Positions 1 to 7,427 of a DNA stretch of 64,000 nt are shown here, one piece after another. Positions within the stretch are counted from its first letter, which is position 1. Each line of letters starts with the position of its first letter. Both the position numbers and the translations under genes were made by a program. This DNA is from Corallococcus coralloides DSM 2259. GTDB lineage: Bacteria; Myxococcota; Myxococcia; Myxococcales; Myxococcaceae. Under the pieces are notes generated by a model, which saw only the letters and a program-made list of their open reading frames with translations, was not told the origin of the DNA and did no database searches. The stretch lies in the NCBI RefSeq assembly GCF_000255295.1, contig NC_017030.1, positions 4,588,001 to 4,652,000 of the forward strand, given 5' to 3'.

Positions 1-2
1 GG

Positions 3-155
3 CAGATCATGACGGCGGCGGCGCTGCTGGCGAAGAAGCCGAAGCCCACCGACGCGGAGATTGATCAATCGCTGGCGGGCAACCTCTGCCGCTGCGGGAC
101 GTACACGCGCATCCGCACCGCCGTGAAGAAGGCGGCGGGACTGCCGACGGAGTGA
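3..155 (+). CDS. (2Fe-2S)-binding subunit of a molybdenum hydroxylase, C-terminal fragment
   Basis: Only the last 50 codons are in the window, so the gene is cut at the left edge. The visible part reads [20 protein letters not shown] followed by [11 protein letters not shown]. The Cys-Arg-Cys-Gly-Thr-Tyr pattern is the second cluster-binding motif of the small [2Fe-2S] subunit of the xanthine dehydrogenase/isoquinoline 1-oxidoreductase family. This subunit carries electrons from the molybdopterin subunit to an acceptor. Its stop codon overlaps a possible GTG start of the next gene, and the large subunit follows directly, which is the usual order for two-subunit isoquinoline 1-oxidoreductase-like enzymes. 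The substrate cannot be told from the sequence. Confidence 0.85.
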   Translation, partial: QIMTAAALLAKKPKPTDAEIDQSLAGNLCRCGTYTRIRTAVKKAAGLPTE

Positions 156-166
156 GGACCGCCACC

Positions 167-2434
167 ATGCAAGACACGCGCATCCGTCTGTCGCGCCGTT
201 CCGTGCTCGAAGGAATGGGCCTCGTGGCCGCGGGCCTGGGGTTGGAGGTGTTCCTGCCCGCGAGGGCGCACGCCGCGCCCATGCCCACGGCGATGCCGGA
301 GGTGCCCACGAATGGCCTCCGGGCCAACGTCTTCGTGCACGTGGCGCCGGACGGCGTGGTGACCATCGTCTGCCACCGCTCGGAGATGGGGCAGGGCGTG
401 CGCAGCTCGCTGCCGGTGCTCATCGCGGACGAGCTGGGCGCGGACATGGCCCACGTGAAGGTGGTCCAGGGCGACGGCGACGAGGCCTACGGCGACCAGA
501 ACACGGACGGCTCCAGCAGCGTTCGGAAGATCTTCGACGACCTGCGCTACGCGGGCGCGACGGCGCGCACGATGCTGGTTGCGGTGGCGGCGAAGCGCTG
601 GAAGGTGGCGCCCACGGAGTGCGAGGCGCGCGACCACGCCGTGTTCCACAAGGGCACGCAGCGCACGCTCAAGTTCGGCGAGCTGGCCGGTGACGCGGCG
701 AAGCTGAAGGTCCCCAAGAAGGAAGCGGTGACGCTCCGTCCGCGCAGCGAGCTCAAGCACCTGGGCAAGGAGCTGCCGCTGCTGGACGGTCCGGACATCG
801 TGACGGGCCGGGCGGTGTTCGGCGCGGACGTCGTGTTGCCGGGGATGCGCACGGTGGTCATCGCGCGTCCGCCCGTGGCGGGAGGCAAGGTAGCCCGCTA
901 CGACGCGACGAAGACGCTGGCGGTGCCGGGCGTGCGGCAGGTGGTGGAGCTGCCGGCGGCGACGAAGCCCTTCCTGTTCCAGCCGTTGGGAGGCCTGGCG
1001 GTGGTGGCGGACCACACCTGGGCGGCGATGAAGGGCCGCGCGGTGCTGGACGTGACGTGGGAGGGCGGGGAGAACGCCGTCTACGACTCGGAGGCGTACC
1101 GCGAGCAGCTGCTGGCGGTGATTGGCAAGCCGGGCAAGGTGGTGCGCAACGTCGGCGATGCGGAGGGCGCGCTGGCGAAGGCGGCGAAGCGGGTGCAGGC
1201 CACGTACAACACGCCGCACCTGGCGCACGCGCCCATGGAGCCGCCCGCGGCGGTGGCGAAGGTGGAGAACGGCACCTGCGAGGTGTGGGCCACGACGCAG
1301 AATCCGCAGGCCGCGCGCAGCGAGGTGGCGAAGGCGCTGGGCATCGACCCGTCGAAGGTGACCGTCCACGTGACGCTGCTGGGCGGCGGGTTCGGCCGCA
1401 AGTCGAAGCCGGACTACGTGGTGGAGGCGGCGCTCGTCGCGAAGGCGGTGGGAGCGCCGGTGCGCCTCCAGTGGACGCGCGAGGACGACGTGCGCCACGA
1501 CTACTACCACTCCACGAGCGCGCAGCGGCTGGAGGCGGGCCTGGACGCGAGCGGCAAGGTGGTGGCGTGGCACCAGCGCATCGCGTTCCCGCCCATCGGC
1601 TCCACGTTCTCCGACGCGACGTTCGCGGGGGACGGAGAGATGGGGCAGGGCATCGTGGACCTGCCGCTGGCCATCCCGGACGTGCGGATGGAGAACTGCG
1701 AGGCGCGAGCGCACACGCGCATCGGCTGGCTGCGGTCCGTGGCGAACATCTACCACGCGTTCGCGGTGCAGAGCTTCATCGACGAGCTGGCGCACGAGCG
1801 CGGCACGGATCCGCGAGACACGTTGCTGGAGGTGCTGGGGCCGTCGCGCATCGTGACGCCCAAGGACCTGGGCGTGGCGAAGATTCCGAACTACGGCCAG
1901 TCTATTGAAGAGCACCCGGTGGACACGGCGCGGCTGCGCAGGGTGATTGAGCGGGTGACGGGCCTGTCGCGCTGGGACGAGCGCAAGCGGGAGGGCAGGG
2001 CGCTGGGGCTGGCGGCGCACCGCAGCTTCCTGACGTACGTGGCGGTGGTGGTGTCGGTGGTGAAGGACGCGGACGAGCGCATCCGGGTGGACGAGGCGTG
2101 GATCGTCGCGGACGCGGGCACCATCGTGAACATGGAGCGCGTGCGGGCGCAGATGGAGGGCGCGGTGGTGTTCGGCCTGAGCCTGGGGCTCTACGGCGCC
2201 ATCACGATGAAGGACGGCGCCGTGGTGGAGAGCAACTTCCGCGACTACCGCCTGGCACGCATCGCGGAGACGCCGAAGCGCATCCACGTGGACATCATCC
2301 CCAGCGACGGCCGGCCCGGAGGCGTGGGAGAGCCCGGAGTGCCCCCCGTGGCTCCGGCCCTGGCCAACGCCGTGTTCGCGCTCACGGGGACGCGCGTGCG
2401 CGAGCTGCCCTTGGTGAAGACCGTGAAGGTGTAG
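167..2434 (+). CDS. Molybdopterin-binding subunit, isoquinoline 1-oxidoreductase (IorB)-like, Tat-exported
   Basis: The 755-residue protein starts at the ATG at 167, preceded by a GAGGA-type ribosome site; a GTG at 152 overlapping the upstream stop would add five residues. Residues 9-15 (SRRSVLE) followed by a hydrophobic stretch and an AHA cleavage region form a twin-arginine signal, so the enzyme is folded with cofactor and exported to the periplasm. HRSEMGQGVRSS near residue 67 and GGGFGRKSKPD near residue 406 are typical of the molybdopterin-cytosine-dinucleotide binding subunit of the aldehyde oxidase/xanthine dehydrogenase superfamily. The order small subunit then Tat-exported large subunit matches IorAB. 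Moco genes moaA and moeA lie elsewhere in the window. The substrate is unknown; many homologues are annotated simply as aldehyde or xanthine dehydrogenases. Confidence 0.9.
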   Translation: MQDTRIRLSRRSVLEGMGLVAAGLGLEVFLPARAHAAPMPTAMPEVPTNGLRANVFVHVAPDGVVTIVCHRSEMGQGVRSSLPVLIADELGADMAHVKVVQGDGDEAYGDQNTDGSSSVRKIFDDLRYAGATARTMLVAVAAKRWKVAPTECEARDHAVFHKGTQRTLKFGELAGDAAKLKVPKKEAVTLRPRSELKHLGKELPLLDGPDIVTGRAVFGADVVLPGMRTVVIARPPVAGGKVARYDATKTLAVPGVRQVVELPAATKPFLFQPLGGLAVVADHTWAAMKGRAVLDVTWEGGENAVYDSEAYREQLLAVIGKPGKVVRNVGDAEGALAKAAKRVQATYNTPHLAHAPMEPPAAVAKVENGTCEVWATTQNPQAARSEVAKALGIDPSKVTVHVTLLGGGFGRKSKPDYVVEAALVAKAVGAPVRLQWTREDDVRHDYYHSTSAQRLEAGLDASGKVVAWHQRIAFPPIGSTFSDATFAGDGEMGQGIVDLPLAIPDVRMENCEARAHTRIGWLRSVANIYHAFAVQSFIDELAHERGTDPRDTLLEVLGPSRIVTPKDLGVAKIPNYGQSIEEHPVDTARLRRVIERVTGLSRWDERKREGRALGLAAHRSFLTYVAVVVSVVKDADERIRVDEAWIVADAGTIVNMERVRAQMEGAVVFGLSLGLYGAITMKDGAVVESNFRDYRLARIAETPKRIHVDIIPSDGRPGGVGEPGVPPVAPALANAVFALTGTRVRELPLVKTVKV

Positions 2435-2449
2435 GCGGAAGCCTCGCCG

Positions 2450-3688
2450 TCACGGCACCCACAAAGCGCCGTCCGTCAGGGGGACTTCGGAGCCGCCGCC
2501 CCCCATTCCGCCCCAGATGAAGAGGGCGCTGCCCGTCCACATGCCCACGTGTCCGGACCGTGCGGACGGGGCACCCTGGGTGCGCAGCGGCGCCCACGTG
2601 TCCGTCTCCGGGTCGTAGGCCGCACCGTCCGAGCAGGCCCCGCCGCCCGAGCCGCACTTCGTCGACGCGCCACCCCAGATGACCATCTTCGACCCGGTCC
2701 ACACAGCGGCGTGCCCGGTGCGAGGGGAGGGTGCGCCCCTGGCGGAGATGGGGGACCACTTCCGGGACACCGGGTCGAACGCGGCGCCCTGCTCGCAATA
2801 GACCGGGTCCTGCGGGTCGTCGCCGCAGCCAATCCCGCCCCAGATGATCATCTTCGAGCCGGTCCACACCGCCGTGTGCGCCCACCGGCCCGTGGGCGCC
2901 CCTTCGGTCGGCATCGCCAGCCAGTGGCCCACGAAGGGGCCGTAACTCGAGCCGTCCGCCTGGGCTACGTTCACGGTGCCGCCGCCGCCGTTTCCGCCCC
3001 AGTAGAGCACCTCGCCGCTGAGCTCTCCGGTCCACACCGCGGAGTGATAGCGGCGCCCCACGGGGGCCTCGACGAAGTTCATGGTCGTCCAGATGCCCGC
3101 ATCGACGTGGTAGCGGGCCCCGTCCCGGAACACGCGCCCCTGCTGGAGATCCTGACCCCCCCACACCACCATCACCTCACCGGTCCAGGTGGCCGTGTGT
3201 CCCCCGCGCGGAGAGGGCGCGTCCTGGGACGTGATGGAGCTCCAGGTGTCGGTGGCCGGGTCGTAGGTCGCGCCGTCGCCGCAGGGGCCCAGGGGGCTTC
3301 CACAGCCGAGCCCACCCCAGACCATCATCTTCTCGCCAGTCCACACCGCCGAGTGCAGGGTGCGCGCGGACGGCGCCCCCTGGGTCGACAGGGGCGTCCA
3401 GGTCTTCGCCTCCAGGTTGAACCGGGCCCCGTCACCGCAGACGCCGTTGACGGTGCAGTCGCCCAGCCCGCCCCAGAGCAGGACGTTCTGGCCATCGAAG
3501 ACACCCGCCACCTGGAGCCCCGTGCCCAGGGGCGCACCCGAGGGCAGAGGCGTCCAGGTGCCCTGCTCCGGGGCCTCCGTCCCGGTCTGCTTCTGCGGAC
3601 TCGAACAGCAGACCAGCGACAGGAGGACCAGGCCCGACATCAGGCGCATCCGAAACGGCTTCACCGCGTCACGCTCCGAATGCGCCAT
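2450..3688 (-). CDS. Secreted kelch-repeat protein
   Basis: The protein has 412 residues. After a hydrophobic segment (SGLVLLSLVCCSS), probably a lipoprotein-type or Sec signal although the residue before the Cys is unusual, it consists of about seven tandem kelch-like repeats. Each repeat has the form GAPSPRTGHAAVWTGSKMVI followed by WGG, as in Kelch_1/galactose-oxidase beta-propellers. Such propellers bind proteins or glycans; no enzyme active site is visible. The start at 3688 has an AAGGA site nine bases upstream, inside the 17-base gap after the preceding gene; an internal ATG at 3649 would give a more ordinary signal length but lacks a ribosome site. It is the last gene of a three-gene minus-strand operon. 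A partner-binding role for the HExxH protein upstream is conceivable but inferred. Confidence 0.85.
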   Translation of the reverse strand: MAHSERDAVKPFRMRLMSGLVLLSLVCCSSPQKQTGTEAPEQGTWTPLPSGAPLGTGLQVAGVFDGQNVLLWGGLGDCTVNGVCGDGARFNLEAKTWTPLSTQGAPSARTLHSAVWTGEKMMVWGGLGCGSPLGPCGDGATYDPATDTWSSITSQDAPSPRGGHTATWTGEVMVVWGGQDLQQGRVFRDGARYHVDAGIWTTMNFVEAPVGRRYHSAVWTGELSGEVLYWGGNGGGGTVNVAQADGSSYGPFVGHWLAMPTEGAPTGRWAHTAVWTGSKMIIWGGIGCGDDPQDPVYCEQGAAFDPVSRKWSPISARGAPSPRTGHAAVWTGSKMVIWGGASTKCGSGGGACSDGAAYDPETDTWAPLRTQGAPSARSGHVGMWTGSALFIWGGMGGGGSEVPLTDGALWVP

Positions 3689-3705
3689 CTGTCATTTCCT
3701 TCCAG

Positions 3706-4569
3706 TTACCAGGGACGCGGGCTGCCGCAGGTGTAGCCCGGGCCGTTGATGAAGCGGGACGCGGCGCGCGCATTGGCATCCGACGCCGCGGTCTGCCGCA
3801 CGCTCAGCGGAATCCACCAATGGGATTGATCCGCCACATCGCAGAGGAACTCCACCTGCACCTGGTTGGGCGAGTGGAACTTGCTGGCGGTGCCATTGTT
3901 CTCCCACATGGCGCCAAAGGGATACTTGGAGATGCCGTGGAAGTAGAAGTAGTCGCAGCCGTTGATGGTGCACGCGCCCTGCGGGCCGGGGCGGTGACCG
4001 CCGGTGTTGCCGTTGTCGAAGTTGTACTTGTCGAAGTAGGCGTGCCAGCCCTCGTGCATGTAGTCACCCGCGCGCGAGCCCGGGTTGGAGTTGCTGACGT
4101 TGGGGTTGTAGAGCGGGCACGCGGTCTCCACGCGGTCCGTGTCCCACGGCCAGAAGCGCGGGGTGAAGGTCCCGAAGACGTCCGTGCGGTCGGTGATGCT
4201 GTGGTAGAGGCTGTCGTGGAAGTTGCTGCTGCGCGCCTCCGCCGTGGCCCGGTAGTCCTCGGTGCCGTGGAAGGACTGGTTCCAGTCATCCTCCATGCCG
4301 TACGTCAGCAGGTAGGACGCGTTCCAGTGCTTGGGGAACTCCAGGTTGACGTTGCAGGCGGCGTTCCAGCCGCGGTTGCTCCAGTCTCCGGAGCGCAGGC
4401 CGTAGGCCTTGTACTGCCAGAGGAAGAAGTCCTGCCAGCAGCCGTGGGTGTTCCAGAGGTCCCGGTCCGCCTGGCTCGCGGCGGTCTGGGTGCAGACGGC
4501 GCCGGCTTCGGTGGCCAGGCCGAAGGCCAGGACGGACGACATCAGGGCAATGCCTTGCTTGAGATTCAT
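3706..4569 (-). CDS. Exported uncharacterised protein with HExxH motif
   Basis: This 287-residue protein carries a Sec signal (MNLKQGIALMSSVLAFGLAT, cleavage after AGA). I do not recognise a named family. The mature part is rich in Trp, Tyr, Asn and Cys. At about 0.6 of the length lies GDYMHEGWHAYFDKY, which contains HEGWH, a match to the HExxH zinc-peptidase signature. A further His (FYFHGISKYPFG) about 45 residues later could be a third ligand. Cys residues near both ends suggest disulfides, consistent with a protein acting outside the cytoplasm. The gene lies 33 bases after the HEAT-like gene and 17 bases before the kelch gene, so all three are probably one transcript. Peptidase activity is inferred only from the motif. 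Confidence 0.8.
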   Translation of the reverse strand: MNLKQGIALMSSVLAFGLATEAGAVCTQTAASQADRDLWNTHGCWQDFFLWQYKAYGLRSGDWSNRGWNAACNVNLEFPKHWNASYLLTYGMEDDWNQSFHGTEDYRATAEARSSNFHDSLYHSITDRTDVFGTFTPRFWPWDTDRVETACPLYNPNVSNSNPGSRAGDYMHEGWHAYFDKYNFDNGNTGGHRPGPQGACTINGCDYFYFHGISKYPFGAMWENNGTASKFHSPNQVQVEFLCDVADQSHWWIPLSVRQTAASDANARAASRFINGPGYTCGSPRPW

Positions 4570-4602
4570 GGGCGTTCTCGCTCCTCAGGTCGTGAGGGAA
4601 GG

Positions 4603-5463
4603 TCAGAACTTCGGAGGGGTCTCGTCGAACGTGTTGGGCTTCTCCTCGGGCGGGCGCGGGTCCTTGCGCACGGGATCCGGCGCCTGCACTTCCGGGTGGG
4701 CCTTCAGGTAGGCGGTGAGCTTGCGGTTGAACGCATCCGCGCCTTCGCCGGTGACGCGCCGGACGCGGTCCAGGTACAGCCGCTCCTCCTTGCGGACGAA
4801 CGGCTCCAATGCCTTGCGAGCCTCCAGCGAGTCCCCGCGGTTCCAGAGGTACGCGCTGATGGCCTCCGCGCGGACGATGACGGAGGGGTGGTTGCCGGCC
4901 TGGTACGCCACCTCGCGGTCGAACTCCTCGTTGCGCAGGTACGCGACGCCCGCGATGGCCTTGGCCTGCAGGCGCGCCTGCTGGGCCTCTTCCTGGAGCT
5001 CGCCTTCGATGACGGTGCCCTTGGTGGGCAGGGGCTTGCGGACGAACTCCACGAGGAACTTCGCGCCGTCGTAGGTCCGCATCTCTCCCAGCAGGCCCAG
5101 GCCGACGAGGGCGCGGCTGGTGTCGCCGGACTCGTGGGCCGCGAGGATTTCCTCCATGAAGGCCTGGACGAGCTCCGGCTGTTTCGCGGCGGAGGCCAGC
5201 GCCCGGCGCGCGGTGCTCTGCTCTTCCACCACGGACTCACCGGCCCAGGTGATGAAGGCATTGACGCTCTTGCGAGCATCCGCCGCGTTCATCTTCGGAG
5301 GCGAGTGCAGGGGCCGGCCCGCGATGACACGGCTGGGAGGAATGTTCGACGGATTTTCCGAAGTGGGCTTGTCCTGCGCGACGGCCGCGGAGCCGGACAT
5401 CAGCCCCAGGGTCACGACCAAAGTGCCCGCGCGCGAGAGGACTCGCCTGGTGTTGCGCTGCAT
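4603..5463 (-). CDS. Exported HEAT-like helical repeat protein
   Basis: The start chosen at 5463 has a perfect GGAGG eight bases upstream; the open frame continues further upstream without support. The 286-residue protein begins MQRNTRRVLSRAG followed by a hydrophobic stretch ending AAVAQ, a Sec signal. The mature part is helical with short repeated blocks (ALVGLGLLGEMRTYDGAKFL, KAIAGVAYLRNEEFDREVAY, RAEAISAYLWNRGDSLEARK) resembling HEAT/armadillo-type scaffolding. The C-terminus is rich in Pro, Lys and Glu. It is the first gene of the operon with the HExxH protein and the kelch protein. No catalytic motif is seen. A scaffold function is inferred. Confidence 0.8.
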   Translation of the reverse strand: MQRNTRRVLSRAGTLVVTLGLMSGSAAVAQDKPTSENPSNIPPSRVIAGRPLHSPPKMNAADARKSVNAFITWAGESVVEEQSTARRALASAAKQPELVQAFMEEILAAHESGDTSRALVGLGLLGEMRTYDGAKFLVEFVRKPLPTKGTVIEGELQEEAQQARLQAKAIAGVAYLRNEEFDREVAYQAGNHPSVIVRAEAISAYLWNRGDSLEARKALEPFVRKEERLYLDRVRRVTGEGADAFNRKLTAYLKAHPEVQAPDPVRKDPRPPEEKPNTFDETPPKF

Positions 5464-5716
5464 GGTGTTGCCTCCATTCACAGACGTGAAGGAGGTGCCC
5501 GCCAAAGGGGCTCCCCCTGCCACGACGCGCCGCTACCGCCGCGACCCGTGGCTGGGCTGACCCATTTCAATCGCCGTACCAGCACGCTCCCAGAGGGAGG
5601 GGAGGGTATGGCGGCTCCCCTTTGTTGCTTCCAGAGCGACAGACCGTGTTGCTCGCGTTGTCTGAGAGGCACCCGCTGGCTTTCGCCGCCGTCACAGGGC
5701 CTTTAACGTGGGGCGG

Positions 5717-6844
5717 ATGCGCTGTGGCACCCACCGCTGGTCCGTTTCCGGCCCCTTCCTGACCATCGAGCACGAAGTCCGCCCCATCGAAGGATGGCTG
5801 TACCGTGGCGCGCTGCTGCTGTCGCTGGCTTTCCCGGTCATCGCCTTCACGACGGGCTTCTTCGCCGGTGAAGTGCGCGTCTGGATCCTGATGGTGGCCC
5901 TGGGCGGCCTGGCGGTCCATCACCTCACGTCGCGGTGGAAGGTGTTGCTGAACCTGGAGACCCGCTCCGTGTGGCGCCGCACCGGCTACCGGGAGGCCCT
6001 GGGCGCGAAGACCGAACCCTTGGAGACATTCACGGCCGTGGCCCTCTACCAGCGTGACAAGGGGTCCACGGAAGGCCTCTTCATCGCGAAGGTCTACGTC
6101 GTGGCGCTGTTGGGGACCTCGGAGACGGTCGTGCTGTCCCACAGCGATGACCGCGAGGAGGCCGTGGAGCTGGCACAGGCCGTCTCCAAGTTCCTCGGGC
6201 TGGGCCTCAGTGTGGAGGGCGGGCAGAGCCGCTCCGTCACCGCGCGCCTGGAGGAAGCGCCGCTCTCGGGGGAGCGTCTTCCAGACCTGCCCCATGGCAG
6301 CGGCATCCAGTTCCGGCAGGACGCCCGGGGGCTGACGCTGGAGCTGCCGCCCTGTGGATGGCGTCCCGCCTACGCGGCGCAGGGAGCGTTCGCCGTCCTC
6401 GTGGCGGTAGGCGGGCCCCTCTTCTTGCTGAGGCAGTTGCGTCAGACTCTCGGCCAGCAGGCAGCCTCCTCGCAGGTGATGGTGATTGCGAGTTCGCTCT
6501 TCATCGCCTGCGGTGCCTTCTTCTGGTGGTGGGTCGCCCGGGAGGCCACCAGCCGGTGGTCCATCAACGCCTCTTCCCGAGGCATCGAGGCGACGCGGTA
6601 CGGCCCCTGGAGGGCCCGGAAGGTCCTGCGGCTGCCCAGGTCCCGCATTGAGGACATCGACGTGCGCGACGCGCGGACGCATGTCTCCCGGGGCCGAGGC
6701 ATCGTCATCGAGCACGACAAGGGCAGCGAGCTGCTGGGCATGGACCTGTCGCAGGAAGAGCTGGAATGGGCGGGGACAGTGCTGCGCCGAGCCCTGGCGA
6801 CCCGGACAAGCCCCGCTGCTCCATCTTCGCACGCGAGGTCCTGA
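5717..6844 (+). CDS. Uncharacterised membrane protein with four predicted TM segments
   Basis: The gene encodes about 375 residues from the ATG at 5717 (a GTG at 5708 would add three). Two hydrophobic segments lie near the N-terminus (LYRGALLLSLAFPVIAFTTG and VWILMVALGGLAVHHL). Two more lie after residue 215 (FAVLVAVGGPLFLL and VMVIASSLFIACGAFFWWWV). Between and after these pairs are soluble stretches of 100 or more residues with a mixed strand/helix appearance, which could be pleckstrin-like, but I cannot name a family. It is transcribed divergently from the HEAT/HExxH/kelch operon across a 253-base gap. No clear ribosome site decides the start. The function is unknown. Confidence 0.75.
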   Translation: MRCGTHRWSVSGPFLTIEHEVRPIEGWLYRGALLLSLAFPVIAFTTGFFAGEVRVWILMVALGGLAVHHLTSRWKVLLNLETRSVWRRTGYREALGAKTEPLETFTAVALYQRDKGSTEGLFIAKVYVVALLGTSETVVLSHSDDREEAVELAQAVSKFLGLGLSVEGGQSRSVTARLEEAPLSGERLPDLPHGSGIQFRQDARGLTLELPPCGWRPAYAAQGAFAVLVAVGGPLFLLRQLRQTLGQQAASSQVMVIASSLFIACGAFFWWWVAREATSRWSINASSRGIEATRYGPWRARKVLRLPRSRIEDIDVRDARTHVSRGRGIVIEHDKGSELLGMDLSQEELEWAGTVLRRALATRTSPAAPSSHARS

Positions 6845-6923
6845 ACTGGATGGGGAGGCAGTAGCAGGTGCGCCACTGCCCCTCCATCCATCGCTAGCTA
6901 GTCCAGGCGCGGTGTCGTCAAAG

Positions 6924-7421
6924 TCACGGGTTCGGAGCGGAGGGCTCTCGCTTGGCCGTGCCAGCGACCTTGATGGCGAGGTAACCGTGAAACTGTCCGT
7001 CTGGCGCGTACACGACCTCGTACCGAATGCAGTCGGGCCCTCCGTCCTTGGCAAGCGATACGGGGAATCTCATCTGGCCGCCATAGATGTCGCCCTTCCT
7101 GAGACGCAGCACATCCTGGCGATCGTCTGGATTCGCAGCGTAGTCGACATGTGCCAGACCGATGTCTTCATGCGTGTCGCAGGTCCACGCTCTGTCAAGA
7201 ATGAGGGTCTTCCATCCCAGGATGTTCGGAACGTCTACATCCTCCATTGCATACAGCTCGATCCGCCCCTCCAACATGGAGCCGTCGTATTTAACGTCCT
7301 TGAAGGTCAGGTCGATCAGCGCGGTGTCAGCCGGGCCAAGTCCGTACTCATTGAGCTTGAGCATCGATGAGTGGGAACAGCCGCTGAGGAGTGCCATGAG
7401 GGCGAGGAATGTCTTTTCCAT
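6924..7421 (-). CDS. Small lipoprotein, candidate immunity protein for the RHS tip
   Basis: The 165-residue protein has a short signal with lipobox LLSGC at residues 11-15, so it should be lipid-anchored. The mature part is a mixed alpha/beta sequence with two Cys (RAWTCDTHED and GGPDCIRYEV); no known family is recognised. Its ATG lies 6 bases after the stop of the large RHS gene, and no strong ribosome site is present, suggesting translational coupling. A small gene directly after the C-terminal tip of an RHS protein is the standard place for an immunity gene. Here the anchoring fits protection against an extracytoplasmic metallopeptidase. Base composition is lower in GC than in the RHS core (31 of 60 bases in 7201-7260). 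The immunity role is inferred. Confidence 0.75.
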   Translation of the reverse strand: MEKTFLALMALLSGCSHSSMLKLNEYGLGPADTALIDLTFKDVKYDGSMLEGRIELYAMEDVDVPNILGWKTLILDRAWTCDTHEDIGLAHVDYAANPDDRQDVLRLRKGDIYGGQMRFPVSLAKDGGPDCIRYEVVYAPDGQFHGYLAIKVAGTAKREPSAPNP

Positions 7422-7427
7422 GCTGAT

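Noticed and set aside
65-2287. Long minus-strand open frame (740 codons) opposite the molybdopterin subunit
   Set aside because: It is an antisense shadow caused by high GC. Its product is a His/Arg/Leu-rich sequence without domains, whereas the plus strand encodes a clear enzyme.
6845-6923. Possible terminator hairpin after the membrane protein gene
   Set aside because: The two arms around 6851-6882 pair only with several mismatches and no T-run follows, so I do not list it as a feature.
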